Source: JAXMEB01 sp046348545 (lineage in GTDB: Bacteria > Pseudomonadota > Gammaproteobacteria > Berkiellales > Berkiellaceae). From it: a DNA stretch of 64,000 nt. Shown here piece after piece: positions 35,044 to 43,558 of this stretch. The stretch is from NCBI GenBank assembly GCA_046348545.1, contig JAXMEB010000002.1, forward strand, positions 744,001-808,000, given 5' to 3'. The notes below the pieces were generated by a model. The model made no database searches. It was given only the letters and a program-made list of their open reading frames with translations, and was not told the DNA's origin. A program made the position numbers and the translations under genes. Position 1 is the first letter of the stretch. Each line of letters starts with the position of its first letter.

Positions 35044-35310
35044 ATGCGTGAATTAACCCGTATCGATGTTATTTCGATAGCCGGTGGCAGCGAAATTGGA
35101 TTAGCAAGTGCTATCATTTCAGGCGCTATGTTGGGTGGTTTATCTTGGGGGCTCGCCGCTTCTTACTTAGATTCAACGCGAGCGAACACCCTGATTTTGG
35201 GTCTTTTAGGAGCACAAGGAGGTACAATAGCCGCATTAAGTTTATATATGATTTCTTCATATCCCCAGAATACCGAGATGCAGACGCCTTCTCAATGTAG
35301 CTGCATCTAG
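35044..35310 (+). CDS. Double-glycine-leader peptide, putative class II bacteriocin
   Basis: An 88-residue peptide with a strong AGGAG 6 bp before the ATG. The first 15 residues MRELTRIDVISIAGG fit the bacteriocin-type leader that ends in GG and is cut by C39-peptidase exporters. The remaining 73 residues are Gly/Ala/Leu-rich with two hydrophobic stretches (SAIISGAMLGGLSWGLAASYL and LILGLLGAQGGTIAALSLYM) and end in CSCI. No immunity gene or C39 exporter lies beside it. A holin-like membrane protein is the alternative. Confidence 0.6.
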   Translation: MRELTRIDVISIAGGSEIGLASAIISGAMLGGLSWGLAASYLDSTRANTLILGLLGAQGGTIAALSLYMISSYPQNTEMQTPSQCSCI

Positions 35311-35492
35311 AAACATTTTCATATATTTATAAAATTTGCCTTGTTATGAATCTATTGATATTTATGCGCAAAAATCAGGAATCTCGTGATTTGGAATTTC
35401 AAACGCACTGGCTTTATTTTGTGAATAGCGTTTTCAATGTAGATTCTCACCCTAACCTCAATACGAGACTAGGGTGACCTTTGGTGGTATGT

Positions 35493-36350
35493 TTATTGTT
35501 TAGCTTTTTTATCCATTGCTTTAATAAAGGCTTTTGCTAAATCAGCATCAGAAGCCGGGTTTTGTCCTGTAATTAACTCTTTATCTTCGATTACATTATT
35601 TTCTTTAGGGTCTTCGTTCTTAACATTGGCGCCAGCGACCTCTAAAGCTTTTTCTGGATAAAATAAAACTTCACCATTTAATTTATTTTTTTCAGCCTCT
35701 TCTTCTTCCTTGGTAGAAAAGATAGTCATTTTATAATTCTCATAAATCCAATCCTCAGCTAAGTCTTCTGCTGCGTCTTCATCATTTTCCGCCAGTTTGT
35801 TACGAAAAGTTTGTGGATCTTTTAATGTGGAAAGCACAGCAATAGGACCATGACAAATCATCGCTGTGGGTTTTTCATTTTCATGAAAATAAGTTAGGAT
35901 TTTGCCAACATTAGCATCGATCATGAGATCTGCCATAGGTGCATGACCGCCAGGCACAAAAACTCCAGCATATTCGCCGAGATTTTCATTGGCAACTGTG
36001 CTCAATTTACGTATATTTTGTTTATTAAGCACGTTGTTTGCAAATTGAAGCGCCTCATCCATTTTCTTTTTATCATTTTCGAAAAAAGCAGGGTCTTTAG
36101 AGCTTTTATCCATATTAGGTCTTTTACCTTGAGGAGTGGCAATGACGATGTCATAACCTGCATCCATAATGGCTTGCACGGGGACCGCAAATTCGTTCAG
36201 GAAAAATCCAACCTCAACTGATTTTTTATCTTTTAATTCCAAAGTATCTGCATTTGACATGATAACCAGTACTTTGTCTTTACTTTCTGCAGCATGAACA
36301 TTAAAAACAATGCTTATTAGCAGAAAAAACGAAAACAGTATCCTTTTCAT
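35493..36350 (-). CDS. DJ-1/PfpI-family protein with signal peptide
   Basis: A 285-residue protein with a clear signal peptide (MKRILFSFFLLISIVFNVHA). The nucleophile elbow is TAMICHGPIAVL and other blocks are VFVPGGHAPMADL and GYDIVIATPQG, typical of Hsp31/DJ-1-like proteins. The acidic insertion KLAENDEDAAEDLAED is notable. Export suggests a periplasmic protective or protease-like role. Monocistronic. Confidence 0.85.
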   Translation of the reverse strand: MKRILFSFFLLISIVFNVHAAESKDKVLVIMSNADTLELKDKKSVEVGFFLNEFAVPVQAIMDAGYDIVIATPQGKRPNMDKSSKDPAFFENDKKKMDEALQFANNVLNKQNIRKLSTVANENLGEYAGVFVPGGHAPMADLMIDANVGKILTYFHENEKPTAMICHGPIAVLSTLKDPQTFRNKLAENDEDAAEDLAEDWIYENYKMTIFSTKEEEEAEKNKLNGEVLFYPEKALEVAGANVKNEDPKENNVIEDKELITGQNPASDADLAKAFIKAMDKKAKQ

Positions 36351-36447
36351 GACGATTTTCCTCCTTGAATTTAAAAAAAAACTATAGCATCATTGTCATA
36401 TGCTGTTAAACTGACTTAAGATGGTGTTGATACATGCTATAAAACGT

Positions 36448-37107
36448 TTAGTATTTAGGTTTTCTCAGTTTTTGACCCTGTTCAAAAGGCATATTTGGAT
36501 GAGTTAATAATTTTTCATAAGAATGGGCACTATAAAGATAATCCGGTAGTGAATTGGAAATATCAATCAAAATATCTGCAGGTGTCTTGACATTCCAAAG
36601 AAACGAAAGATAGACATCAGGATCCTGCTTGTGAATCTTATAAAGTGTTTCAATCGATGTGTTTGGATTTCCAGAAACATCTTTTAAAATATAATAATTA
36701 TTAGTTTGTGCTAACAGGTCAAGGGGGGCTGTTCGAGTCTGATGATTCTGCGCTATTCAGCGCATAACCGCGAAACCACGAGTATTTTTTCCCATTAGGC
36801 CTGTAATGGACCACATATCCATTGTTAAACTCGGGTCTTGAAGCAGCACGAGCCGATGAAATATGTCAGAATCAGCATAGGGATGCATTACAATCGCAGA
36901 ATAGATAAAAGGCTTTTCTGTCAGTGATTCATTCCGATATTCTTCAGTGGCTTGTATCAGTTCTGTTCTGTTCATTTTTTCTATCTGATGGATTATAGAA
37001 TTAGTATGTAGATATTCATAAAATGGACCGATAGATAAACTTAAAAAAACGATAACGCATAAGGACGACAAAATACCTTTTGACGAGTTGAGTTTTCGTC
37101 GCCCCAT
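36448..37107 (-). pseudogene. Broken hypothetical gene with in-frame TGA
   Basis: A frame beginning MGRRKLNSSKGILSSLCVIVFLSL, with one N-terminal helix, runs to a TGA at 36757-36759. The same frame stays open for another ~100 codons to TAA at 36448, with coding-like sequence (ILKDVSGNPNTSIETLYKIH...). A single nonsense mutation is the simplest reading. I do not recognise the protein. It is close to a degraded region and IS66. Confidence 0.6.
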
Positions 37108-37447
37108 TCACGCAAAGATTAAAAATCCGCATGACGAGCCTACTAAATATTCGATTAATCCAAGAATTGGAGTTGCTATCAAGGTCATCAGTAAGCCGAT
37201 ACTTGAACCGACAGAGGATGGTCCATGTGTAAAGGTGCCCCACGAAAGAATAAAAAGATTAAGCCTCCGCACAAAGCAAAGACAACACCAATATTCCTTT
37301 TGACTCTATCATTAACCTCAGTTCGGAGTTTTTGAAGGCAGGGTTGCTTTGTAATGACGTCATTCCGCACAGCAATAAGCGCACGAAGTGCGCAGCGTGT
37401 GATGCGGAATCTAGTATTCACGCGACGCTTTAAAGAAAGCGCTGATA
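37108..37447 (-). other. Degraded coding remnants next to IS66
   Basis: Two minus-strand frames, RNIGVVFALCGGLIFLFFRG and THGPSSVGSSIGLLMTLIATP, read as one membrane protein if joined by a frameshift near 37225. The second ends in TGA directly before the ATG at 37107. This looks like a decayed membrane protein. A copy of a second palindromic repeat (37311-37412) lies at its upstream side. Confidence 0.5.
37311..37412 (-). repeat. Second palindromic repeat family, copy A
   Basis: Contains CATTCCGCAC...GATGCGGAATC arms, a GCGCACGAAGTGCGC hairpin and an adjoining CTCAGTTCGG end. Homologous to copy B at 39567-39655 in the opposite orientation. Confidence 0.65.
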
Positions 37448-39202
37448 GTAACATCTCAATAAGTCCGGGCAATTACACCAACTTACTAGGTAGGAATTGC
37501 CGCTTTCTGCGCTATTAAAATACCTAGAGGAGGAATGATATTTTGTCTAGATAACCTATCTGTTAAATAATCCCAAAATCCTAGACCGAGTTTTTTACAT
37601 GTTTTCTTCAAGCTTGTGAATGTATCTCGGCATCTGCGTCCTTCATCGCTGCGAGTGCTTCCGCTTATTTTGCGTTTTTTCACATACTCCCTGATATCAT
37701 TCTCACTTAAGTTGTTATGCAGCGGTATTTTCGGATGCTCAAGCACCAATAATAGCTCTTTCCTATTAAGCTTCATTCGTTTTAAGACTAAATTGAGCGT
37801 GGTATAATCCGTCTTCTTCTGAACGAATGCATCAAATTGTTGCTCAATTTGTTTTTTTGCCTCTGCTGTTGGGCTTTGCTTGTACACTTTTAAGTCTTTA
37901 TAAATAGCCCAAAACCTTTCTCTCGCACCTTGAACTGCTTGCGACTGAATATCATTGCTAGGGATCAGCTCATTGATTTTTCGTTCCGCATGTATCCAAC
38001 ATAAAGCATGCTGAAAAATATTAAATTGACCCGCATCGTCGCTTAGAATAGCCAAATCCATACGAAACCCATGATGTAAAAGTGAACCAATGAGCGCGCC
38101 CTCTGTCGCAATTCGTTGATTATGTTTGCTCAAAATCCCCAGGCTGCTCATGTGCTCAATCCAAGCAGACTCTGACCCAAACATTTTTATCCCTTTGTCT
38201 AATTTTCTTCTATATTGAGGCGCAAGTTTGTATTTTTCCATGTAAGCTAACGCATGTTCGTTAATGATATAGCCTGCATGCTCTTGTTTGAGAAGATTTA
38301 AAAAATTAATCCGGCTTTTGCTTCCTGTGCTTTCAAACCACGCAAATAGTTCATTGCCTATATGCGTGCAATAACCATTTTTTCCATCATGTCGGGCACC
38401 TGTGTCATCTGTTTGAATATAAGCTGACACAGCTAATCCAGTAGAGAGAATTTCTTTCTTCTCTGAATGAAATATTTCTTTGTTTTCCGTTAATATGCGG
38501 TTTAACTGACCACTTGATACTTCAATGCCCCACTCACGCAATTGAGCCAATAATAGCGGTTGTGTTACACCTTGATGATGATGTTGGTGCAAGATATAAG
38601 CTCGAAGCGTCGCCGAAAAGTGATGTCCTCTAATAGCCTCTGGCAGAGGCGCTACCTGATAGCTTCCATCAGGTAATTGCCATCGTTCCAGTTTAAATAA
38701 TCGATTTTCAACTACTATTTCCAAGCCTTGCACAAGATATTCTTGGTACCCTTTAAATTTTGAACCTTTAGGCACACCTTCTACTTTAATAACCTCTGTG
38801 TGATGAATAACAACAGCGCCTCGTTTACTGCGCTTTTCAGAACCAGCGCGTTTGCCTCCATTGCTATTGTTAGTATTGTCATCGTCTTTGTTCATCTTGC
38901 TGGGTCGAATCTTTGGCTTTGTCTTAAGTTGTTTAAGCCGTCGGATCTCTGTTTTTAATTCTTCAATTTCTACAGCTTGCTTTTGAATAACATGATGCAA
39001 TTGATCAATTTGATTTGCTTGCTGTTGTATTGTCTCGGCTTGTTTTTGAATCAAATCACGCAGCAAGTCATTCTGGATTTGCAGATCTTGTTTTGCAAAT
39101 TCGGAGTTCAAGCCTGGTATGGGGGGGGATAACTTCATGCTGCATAGAATAACAAATTTTTGTTTTAGTTACACGCATTACCCGGACTTATTGAGATGTT
39201 AC
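37448..39202 (-). mobile_element. IS66-family insertion sequence, intact ends, 1755 bp
   Basis: Inverted repeats begin GTAACATCTCAATAAGTCCG at both ends, in agreement with the GTAA termini of IS66. An 8-bp duplication CGCTGATA flanks it at 37440-37447 and 39203-39210. Only one gene is present, with no tnpA/tnpB, as in the ISBst12-type subgroup. Confidence 0.94.
37486..39138 (-). CDS. IS66-family transposase (TnpC-like)
   Basis: A 550-residue transposase. A long N-terminal coiled coil rich in Gln (residues ~15-75) is followed by a basic linker, a zinc-less DNA-binding region, and the DDE domain beginning YIQTDDTGARHDGKNGYCTHIG, with LCWIHAERKINELIPSN and the Glu region HNNLSENDIREYVKKRKISG. 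The gene spans nearly the whole element and appears complete, so it may be active. Confidence 0.94.
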   Translation of the reverse strand: MKLSPPIPGLNSEFAKQDLQIQNDLLRDLIQKQAETIQQQANQIDQLHHVIQKQAVEIEELKTEIRRLKQLKTKPKIRPSKMNKDDDNTNNSNGGKRAGSEKRSKRGAVVIHHTEVIKVEGVPKGSKFKGYQEYLVQGLEIVVENRLFKLERWQLPDGSYQVAPLPEAIRGHHFSATLRAYILHQHHHQGVTQPLLLAQLREWGIEVSSGQLNRILTENKEIFHSEKKEILSTGLAVSAYIQTDDTGARHDGKNGYCTHIGNELFAWFESTGSKSRINFLNLLKQEHAGYIINEHALAYMEKYKLAPQYRRKLDKGIKMFGSESAWIEHMSSLGILSKHNQRIATEGALIGSLLHHGFRMDLAILSDDAGQFNIFQHALCWIHAERKINELIPSNDIQSQAVQGARERFWAIYKDLKVYKQSPTAEAKKQIEQQFDAFVQKKTDYTTLNLVLKRMKLNRKELLLVLEHPKIPLHNNLSENDIREYVKKRKISGSTRSDEGRRCRDTFTSLKKTCKKLGLGFWDYLTDRLSRQNIIPPLGILIAQKAAIPT

Positions 39203-39252
39203 CGCTGATACACGTAAGATACTGATTTTCTTAGATCAAAAAGGATTTCAGC

Positions 39253-39544
39253 ATGCTGGAAGTGCATCAGCTAGTGCATATTTTTTGCGAAATTGAGGAC
39301 TTTTGCAAGAAGTTAGAAAACTGCACAACACATTTATTTCTGGCTGGGCCATCAAAACCTAAACGTGGTCCAAGTTGTCGCTTATCTATGCAATCTGATC
39401 GGAACAGTCATTGAGCATTTGAAGCATCATTACCAAGTTTGGCACACCAAACATCGTTCTATTTTTAATGCAATGACTCATTTAGTATGGGCCTTGGCCG
39501 CTTATGCGATTCAGCCTTTAAAAATATCAGCAATCAAATTATAA
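39253..39544 (+). pseudogene. IS982-family transposase remnant
   Basis: The N-terminus MLEVHQLVHIFCEIEDFCKKLE resembles IS982 transposases. After ~50 codons the frame changes, and GTVIEHLKHHYQVWHTKHRSIFNAMTHLVWALAAYAIQPLK is the C-terminal end of the same family. The middle, with the catalytic core, is deleted, so it is inactive. Confidence 0.8.
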
Positions 39545-39566
39545 GCTGAGATTTGATAAAATTCTG

Positions 39567-39655
39567 GATCCCGCATCAGACGCTACACACTTCGTGTGAT
39601 GACCGCTGTGCGGGATGAGGATATATCCCAAAAAACCCCGAACTGAGCTTATCAT
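39567..39655 (+). repeat. Second palindromic repeat family, copy B
   Basis: Arms GATCCCGCATCA...GTGCGGGATGA enclose ACACTTCGTGT, then CCGAACTGAG. Compared with copy A, paired bases differ on both sides of the stem, so pairing is kept. It lies after the IS982 remnant; the rest up to 39870 shows no gene. Confidence 0.65.
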
Positions 39656-39870
39656 TAAAAAAATTTTTGGATAATTGGGATTCCTGTCTACCTGAGTTGT
39701 GCTGCTTTTATGAACAGTAGATCTACATAAACTTTTATAGTGAATGATAAGATAAGAGTTCAGTTTAAGAGGATAGTTTCTAAAATCATTTTTTGTGATA
39801 CTTTGATAATTTGAAAGTTGCTCAAAGTCCCAGGTCTCCACCCGAAATTCTCTTAGAGCCCTTACATAAT

Positions 39871-40731
39871 ATGCATTACCTACTTTTCATGGTCTTTTGT
39901 ATTTTTAGTGCCGCCGCATATGCCGATGAGTTGACGACCATATCAATCGATCTGTCCACTCGTACCCCCATGACCGATGCCTACATCGAAGAAGATCAGG
40001 TTCGACTCAGCTTCGATTCAGGTGCGCGAATGCCAATTATTTTAAAGCAAACTGTTTTAGATCGTGTTCGAGGGGTTCATTTAACGGGACGATACCGGCA
40101 TTCAACTGATGCGGCGGGCCGACAATATAAAAATCCTGAATTCAGACTGAGACAAATTCGTTTAGATCAATATGCGACTAATAACATCGTAGGCAATTTG
40201 TATAAACCGTGGGGGGTGCGCTTTAATCCCAATGAGTCTAATTCATCGACCACTGTACCAACCGATACCTCTTGGTTGGATGGTGTTTTTGGATTGGATA
40301 TCTTTAAAAACAAACGCTTGATTATTGACTATCCAAGCGAAAAATTGGTTGTTTTACATCGAAATTATTTTCCTGAGCCTTATAAGTCAATGCAATGGGT
40401 CAGTTGTCAACGCAGAATGGATAAATCTGGTTTTGTGATACAGGCAACTTTTTTCGGCAAAAATGGGTGGTTTCTTTTAGATACCGGTGCCACCGGGTCC
40501 TTTATAAGACCTTCATTTCTAGATATCGAGTCAAGTAACATTAGTGTGACAGGTGATTTTCAGATTAGTAAAGAAACCCAACCCAGTAAAATAACATTCT
40601 ACCTTTATGAATTCGCTGTTCCTAAAGTTGATGGTGTTTTAGGGTATAATTTTTTCGCAGATAAGAGAGTGTATCTTGAATATAAAGTAAGCCATAGAAA
40701 TTCGGCTGGTTGTCTTATTTCAACACTCTAG
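39871..40731 (+). CDS. Exported retropepsin-like aspartic protease homologue
   Basis: A 286-residue protein with a signal peptide (MHYLLFMVFCIFSAAAYA). Two aspartyl-protease-like half motifs are present, LSFDSGARMPIIL near the N-terminus and WFLLDTGATGSFI near residue 205, each followed by DGVFGLDIF or DGVLGYNFF. It is therefore a bilobed retropepsin-like protein, probably periplasmic. The ATG at 39871 is chosen from the signal peptide. Substrate unknown; it lies upstream of a peptide-toxin cluster, which may be chance. Confidence 0.7.
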   Translation: MHYLLFMVFCIFSAAAYADELTTISIDLSTRTPMTDAYIEEDQVRLSFDSGARMPIILKQTVLDRVRGVHLTGRYRHSTDAAGRQYKNPEFRLRQIRLDQYATNNIVGNLYKPWGVRFNPNESNSSTTVPTDTSWLDGVFGLDIFKNKRLIIDYPSEKLVVLHRNYFPEPYKSMQWVSCQRRMDKSGFVIQATFFGKNGWFLLDTGATGSFIRPSFLDIESSNISVTGDFQISKETQPSKITFYLYEFAVPKVDGVLGYNFFADKRVYLEYKVSHRNSAGCLISTL

Positions 40732-40963
40732 GTTACTAAACAATTTAGTTATAATTATCACCTTCCAGTTAAAAGGTTTAATACCACGATACTAGACACC
40801 TCTATTATTACTGATTAAAATGTCTTCGATATGCGAGTTCTCTCGAATTCAGTTAATCGGTAGGCGGCGCATACAAGTTAGAAGTGTAGTTTTCGATTAG
40901 TATGTAATTTCTCCATAGCAGCGTTTGATTTGCGCTCAAGTTTTTCTCAAAAGGATTTTAAAT

Positions 40964-41611
40964 ATGATCAAGAAGCGTTATTTGCCACTACTCGCCGCAC
41001 TGTTGTCAAGCTCTGCCTTAGCAGGCGGAGACGGCAAACTTCTTCTACTCGAAGCTGGTTTCACATTTTCCCATGCATTCTATAAGAGCAGCGTAGTACC
41101 TCCAGAATCTATTACAGATACCCATGCAGGTGGTTTTGCGTTCGATCCATCCGCTCATTATCCAAATGATTTCTGGGGTGGTTACATTGGTGCTTCTCTG
41201 TACACGGGATGTTGGTTATTGAATACCCGGTATGACATGTACGATAAGGAAGATCAAACGCATGGGACCTCTAATACCAGGCTGCATTTTTCTCCTGTCA
41301 GATTATCATTCTCTGTAGACAAAGTTTGGGGTGATATTCGTGATTTTTCAGGAGGCATGGGGCTTGGAGCTGTGATTGAAAACCTCAATAAAGGTACTTT
41401 CTATGAAGGTAATGAGCAAGGTACACAGCGCAGCAGTACATTAGATGGTCGTAGCCGAATCGATCCATTAATTGAAGCCTTCGTGATGAAAAATGTGGCT
41501 GAAAACGTTGCGATCAAACTCAATGTGGCTTATCAGTTTCCAGCGCATAACCGTACCTCTAATGGCGATGTTAATGTGAATCTTGGTGTGAACTACGCTT
41601 TTCCAGTATAA
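40964..41611 (+). CDS. Putative outer-membrane beta-barrel protein
   Basis: A 215-residue protein with a signal peptide ending SSALAGG. The body alternates hydrophobic and polar residues with many aromatic and Gly residues (GGYIGASLYTGCWLLNTRYDMY) and ends ...VNVNLGVNYAFPV, a strand-like end typical of outer-membrane barrels. AAGGA precedes the ATG by 9 bp. The stop is 36 bp before the first toxin precursor gene, so read-through is possible. Function unknown. Confidence 0.65.
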   Translation: MIKKRYLPLLAALLSSSALAGGDGKLLLLEAGFTFSHAFYKSSVVPPESITDTHAGGFAFDPSAHYPNDFWGGYIGASLYTGCWLLNTRYDMYDKEDQTHGTSNTRLHFSPVRLSFSVDKVWGDIRDFSGGMGLGAVIENLNKGTFYEGNEQGTQRSSTLDGRSRIDPLIEAFVMKNVAENVAIKLNVAYQFPAHNRTSNGDVNVNLGVNYAFPV

Positions 41612-41647
41612 CTAGTATTGTAGGGAACACGGAAAAGGGAGAATCAA

Positions 41648-41806
41648 ATGGATATTGAATCGTTAAAGGAAGATAGCTCACTTGAAGTTGAGGTGCTATT
41701 TGAAGATAAAGTTGCTAGTGATCCTGCTTTAGATGCGTGCTGCTGTTGCAGCACCTCATGCTGCTGCACTGCAGCAACTTCTGGAGCAGTTACGGAAGAA
41801 GCGTAA
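41648..41806 (+). CDS. TOMM precursor peptide 1 (streptolysin S-like core)
   Basis: A 52-residue peptide with AAAGGGA just upstream. The leader (residues 1-30) is acidic and contains FEDKV, an instance of the FxxxB leader motif (B = V, I or L) used by thiazole/oxazole cyclodehydratases. The core begins CCCCSTSCCCT, followed by TAATSGAVTEEA-type residues: seven Cys in ten positions plus Ser and Thr, all candidates for heterocycle formation. Streptolysin S precursors have a similar Cys cluster. It is followed by a hairpin and the mcbB-like gene. The product is inferred, not known. Confidence 0.88.
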   Translation: MDIESLKEDSSLEVEVLFEDKVASDPALDACCCCSTSCCCTAATSGAVTEEA

Positions 41807-41816
41807 CGCTTGAAAT

Positions 41817-41854
41817 AAAAATGCCGCTGTTGGGTTCAACATTGCGGCATTTTT
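41817..41854 (+). terminator. Hairpin between precursor 1 and mcbB, attenuator candidate
   Basis: ATGCCGC (41821-41827) pairs with GCGGCAT (41844-41850), extended by AAAA/TTTT. An inner TGTTG/CAACA stem closes around GGTT, and a T-run follows. It lies 14 bp after the precursor stop and ends 28 bp before mcbB, the place where a partial terminator sits after sagA in the streptolysin operon. Confidence 0.75.
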
Positions 41855-41882
41855 ATTGATATCGAAAAATAAGGAAGTGATG

Positions 41883-42767
41883 ATGTACATAGTAGATAAT
41901 TATCAGCTCATAAAAGCTGGTGATTCGATGTATCTAGGTAATTATGGCATAGGCGCCAAAATCAGTAATGAAAAGCTAGTCTCCATTCTAAAGCATATCA
42001 AGAACCAAAATAAGCTTGAAATCAGTGAGCAGCAGTTAGCTGTTTTAGCTGAGAGTAATCACATTAATGTCGAAGAACTCAAAAGAGTTTTGATCGACAA
42101 ACTCAATATTTTACAGACCCGTTCAGCGCGAAAATTGGACAAAATATATATTAGTTCAGATGATGGCTTGGTTGGCAGTTTTGTCCAGGATGCGCTTCAG
42201 AAAGAATACGATGTAGAGATTGTTGATGCTCAGTTTAATAGCTTTGATTCTAAGTCTTTAGTCGTATTTTATCGAAACAACTACTCGCACAGTGATTTTA
42301 AAACACTGTATAAAGATTTACCTGACAATGTATATTTTGTCACAGCAGGGATTATTCATAAAATTCTGATAATTGATAATTTATATTATAAAGACAGTGG
42401 TTTACCTAGCCACTTTTCCAATTTAAACAACCTCTTAGCTTGCGTCCACAATGATTTATCTATTACAAAAAATAACTGGTTACTCTTTTACCGTAAAATC
42501 ATGAAGGATACGGTTGATCAATTTCCAGAGCCAGAAGTGACACAATGTCAAAGAGGCTATATTGCTTATAGTTTACATAAATTTCTTTCACAGTTTACTA
42601 ATTTTTGGAAATTACCTACGACATTAGATGATATCAACTGGTTTTGGCATATTGATTTAACGAACTTTTCAGTGAACCGAGAGGTTGCCATCCATTCACC
42701 TTATTCAGAGTTTGACATGAATCTTGATTTTTCAAAAAAATCTCAGCTTAAAATGGCTTCTTTATGA
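41883..42767 (+). CDS. mcbB: McbB-like cyclodehydratase partner protein
   Basis: A 294-residue protein matching microcin B17 McbB (295 residues) in size and gene order. In that family it binds the precursor leader and presents it to the YcaO enzyme. The N-terminus has a winged-helix-like region (KLVSILKHIKNQNKLEISEQQLAVLAES), a Rossmann-like middle (YISSDDGLVGSFVQDAL), and EVTQCQRGYIAYSLHKFLSQF near the C-terminus. Few Cys are present, so a zinc site is unlikely. ATG 41880 and 41883 both follow AAGGA. It overlaps mcbC by 4 bp. Confidence 0.75.
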   Translation: MYIVDNYQLIKAGDSMYLGNYGIGAKISNEKLVSILKHIKNQNKLEISEQQLAVLAESNHINVEELKRVLIDKLNILQTRSARKLDKIYISSDDGLVGSFVQDALQKEYDVEIVDAQFNSFDSKSLVVFYRNNYSHSDFKTLYKDLPDNVYFVTAGIIHKILIIDNLYYKDSGLPSHFSNLNNLLACVHNDLSITKNNWLLFYRKIMKDTVDQFPEPEVTQCQRGYIAYSLHKFLSQFTNFWKLPTTLDDINWFWHIDLTNFSVNREVAIHSPYSEFDMNLDFSKKSQLKMASL

Positions 42768-43558
42768 ACGTTTTTCAGCGAACTCATTTTATAACCGGTG
42801 ATGTGGAAAGTGGCATTGACTCAAAAGTATATGAAAGCATTTTAAAAACACATGCAAAAGAAGCCATCACACTTTTAGATATTGGCTTGGTTTCTGTCAC
42901 TAATACTGAAAATGAAATGATTGAGCGTGTACAATTTACGGAATGTGACATTTTACCGTTTCATCAGGGTGACCTTGAATGTACAGCCGAAGGGGCAGCT
43001 GACTTTGAGCGGCTTGCTTCTGTGAATGCTTTTGAACCTCGGTCTATTTCGTTTTCTGACGTTTCAAAATTTTTAATTCATGCCTTTTCCCCTGATAAAA
43101 CAGGAAGACGTCCATACCCATCCGCTGGTGGATTGTATCCAGTTGAGCCCTTAGTATTTTTATTCAATGAGCGGCTGGAGGAAGATGTTGAGTCAGGCTG
43201 CTATCATTTTAGACCTATCAAACAAAAACTACAAATTATACAATCAATTACCTACGAGCATTTTTTTAATAAACTTTTACACGGGATGATCAAGATCGAA
43301 AATGCGCCGTGCTTTTGCATTTTGTATGTTGCGCATCTTGGCAAGTCAATATTCAAATATCGATATCGAGGCTATCGACATGCTGTGATGGAATGCGGCG
43401 CCATGTATCAGCAAGCAACCCTTGTTTCCCAAAGACAAGGATTAAGAACGACGGCTTGGTCTTCTTTTGGTGATCATGAAATGCTTCAAGCGCTGAATTT
43501 AGATCCTGGGGTGTTTTTACCGATAACTATGCAGTTATTCGGTTATAAGGACATTTGA
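42764..43558 (+). CDS. mcbC: McbC/SagB-like FMN-dependent azoline dehydrogenase
   Basis: A 264-residue nitroreductase-fold protein. GRRPYPSAGGLYPVEPLVF (residues ~114-133) is the family's FMN-binding hallmark. The Lys198-Tyr199 pair in FKYRYRGYRHAVMECGAMYQQA corresponds to the catalytic KY motif of the group. It would oxidise azolines to azoles on the precursor. Length and order match McbC. It overlaps both neighbours, so B, C and D are translated together. Confidence 0.9.
   Translation: MNVFQRTHFITGDVESGIDSKVYESILKTHAKEAITLLDIGLVSVTNTENEMIERVQFTECDILPFHQGDLECTAEGAADFERLASVNAFEPRSISFSDVSKFLIHAFSPDKTGRRPYPSAGGLYPVEPLVFLFNERLEEDVESGCYHFRPIKQKLQIIQSITYEHFFNKLLHGMIKIENAPCFCILYVAHLGKSIFKYRYRGYRHAVMECGAMYQQATLVSQRQGLRTTAWSSFGDHEMLQALNLDPGVFLPITMQLFGYKDI

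Noticed and set aside
35448..35476. CACCCTA/TAGGGTG stem downstream of the DJ-1 gene
   Set aside because: Only 7 bp with a 15-nt loop and no T-run, so termination cannot be supported.
36757..36759. In-frame TGA as selenocysteine
   Set aside because: No SECIS-like hairpin directly after it and no redox motif around it; a nonsense mutation is simpler.
39539..39841. Minus-strand 100-codon frame
   Set aside because: Covers palindromic repeat copy B and low-complexity sequence, so it is a by-product.
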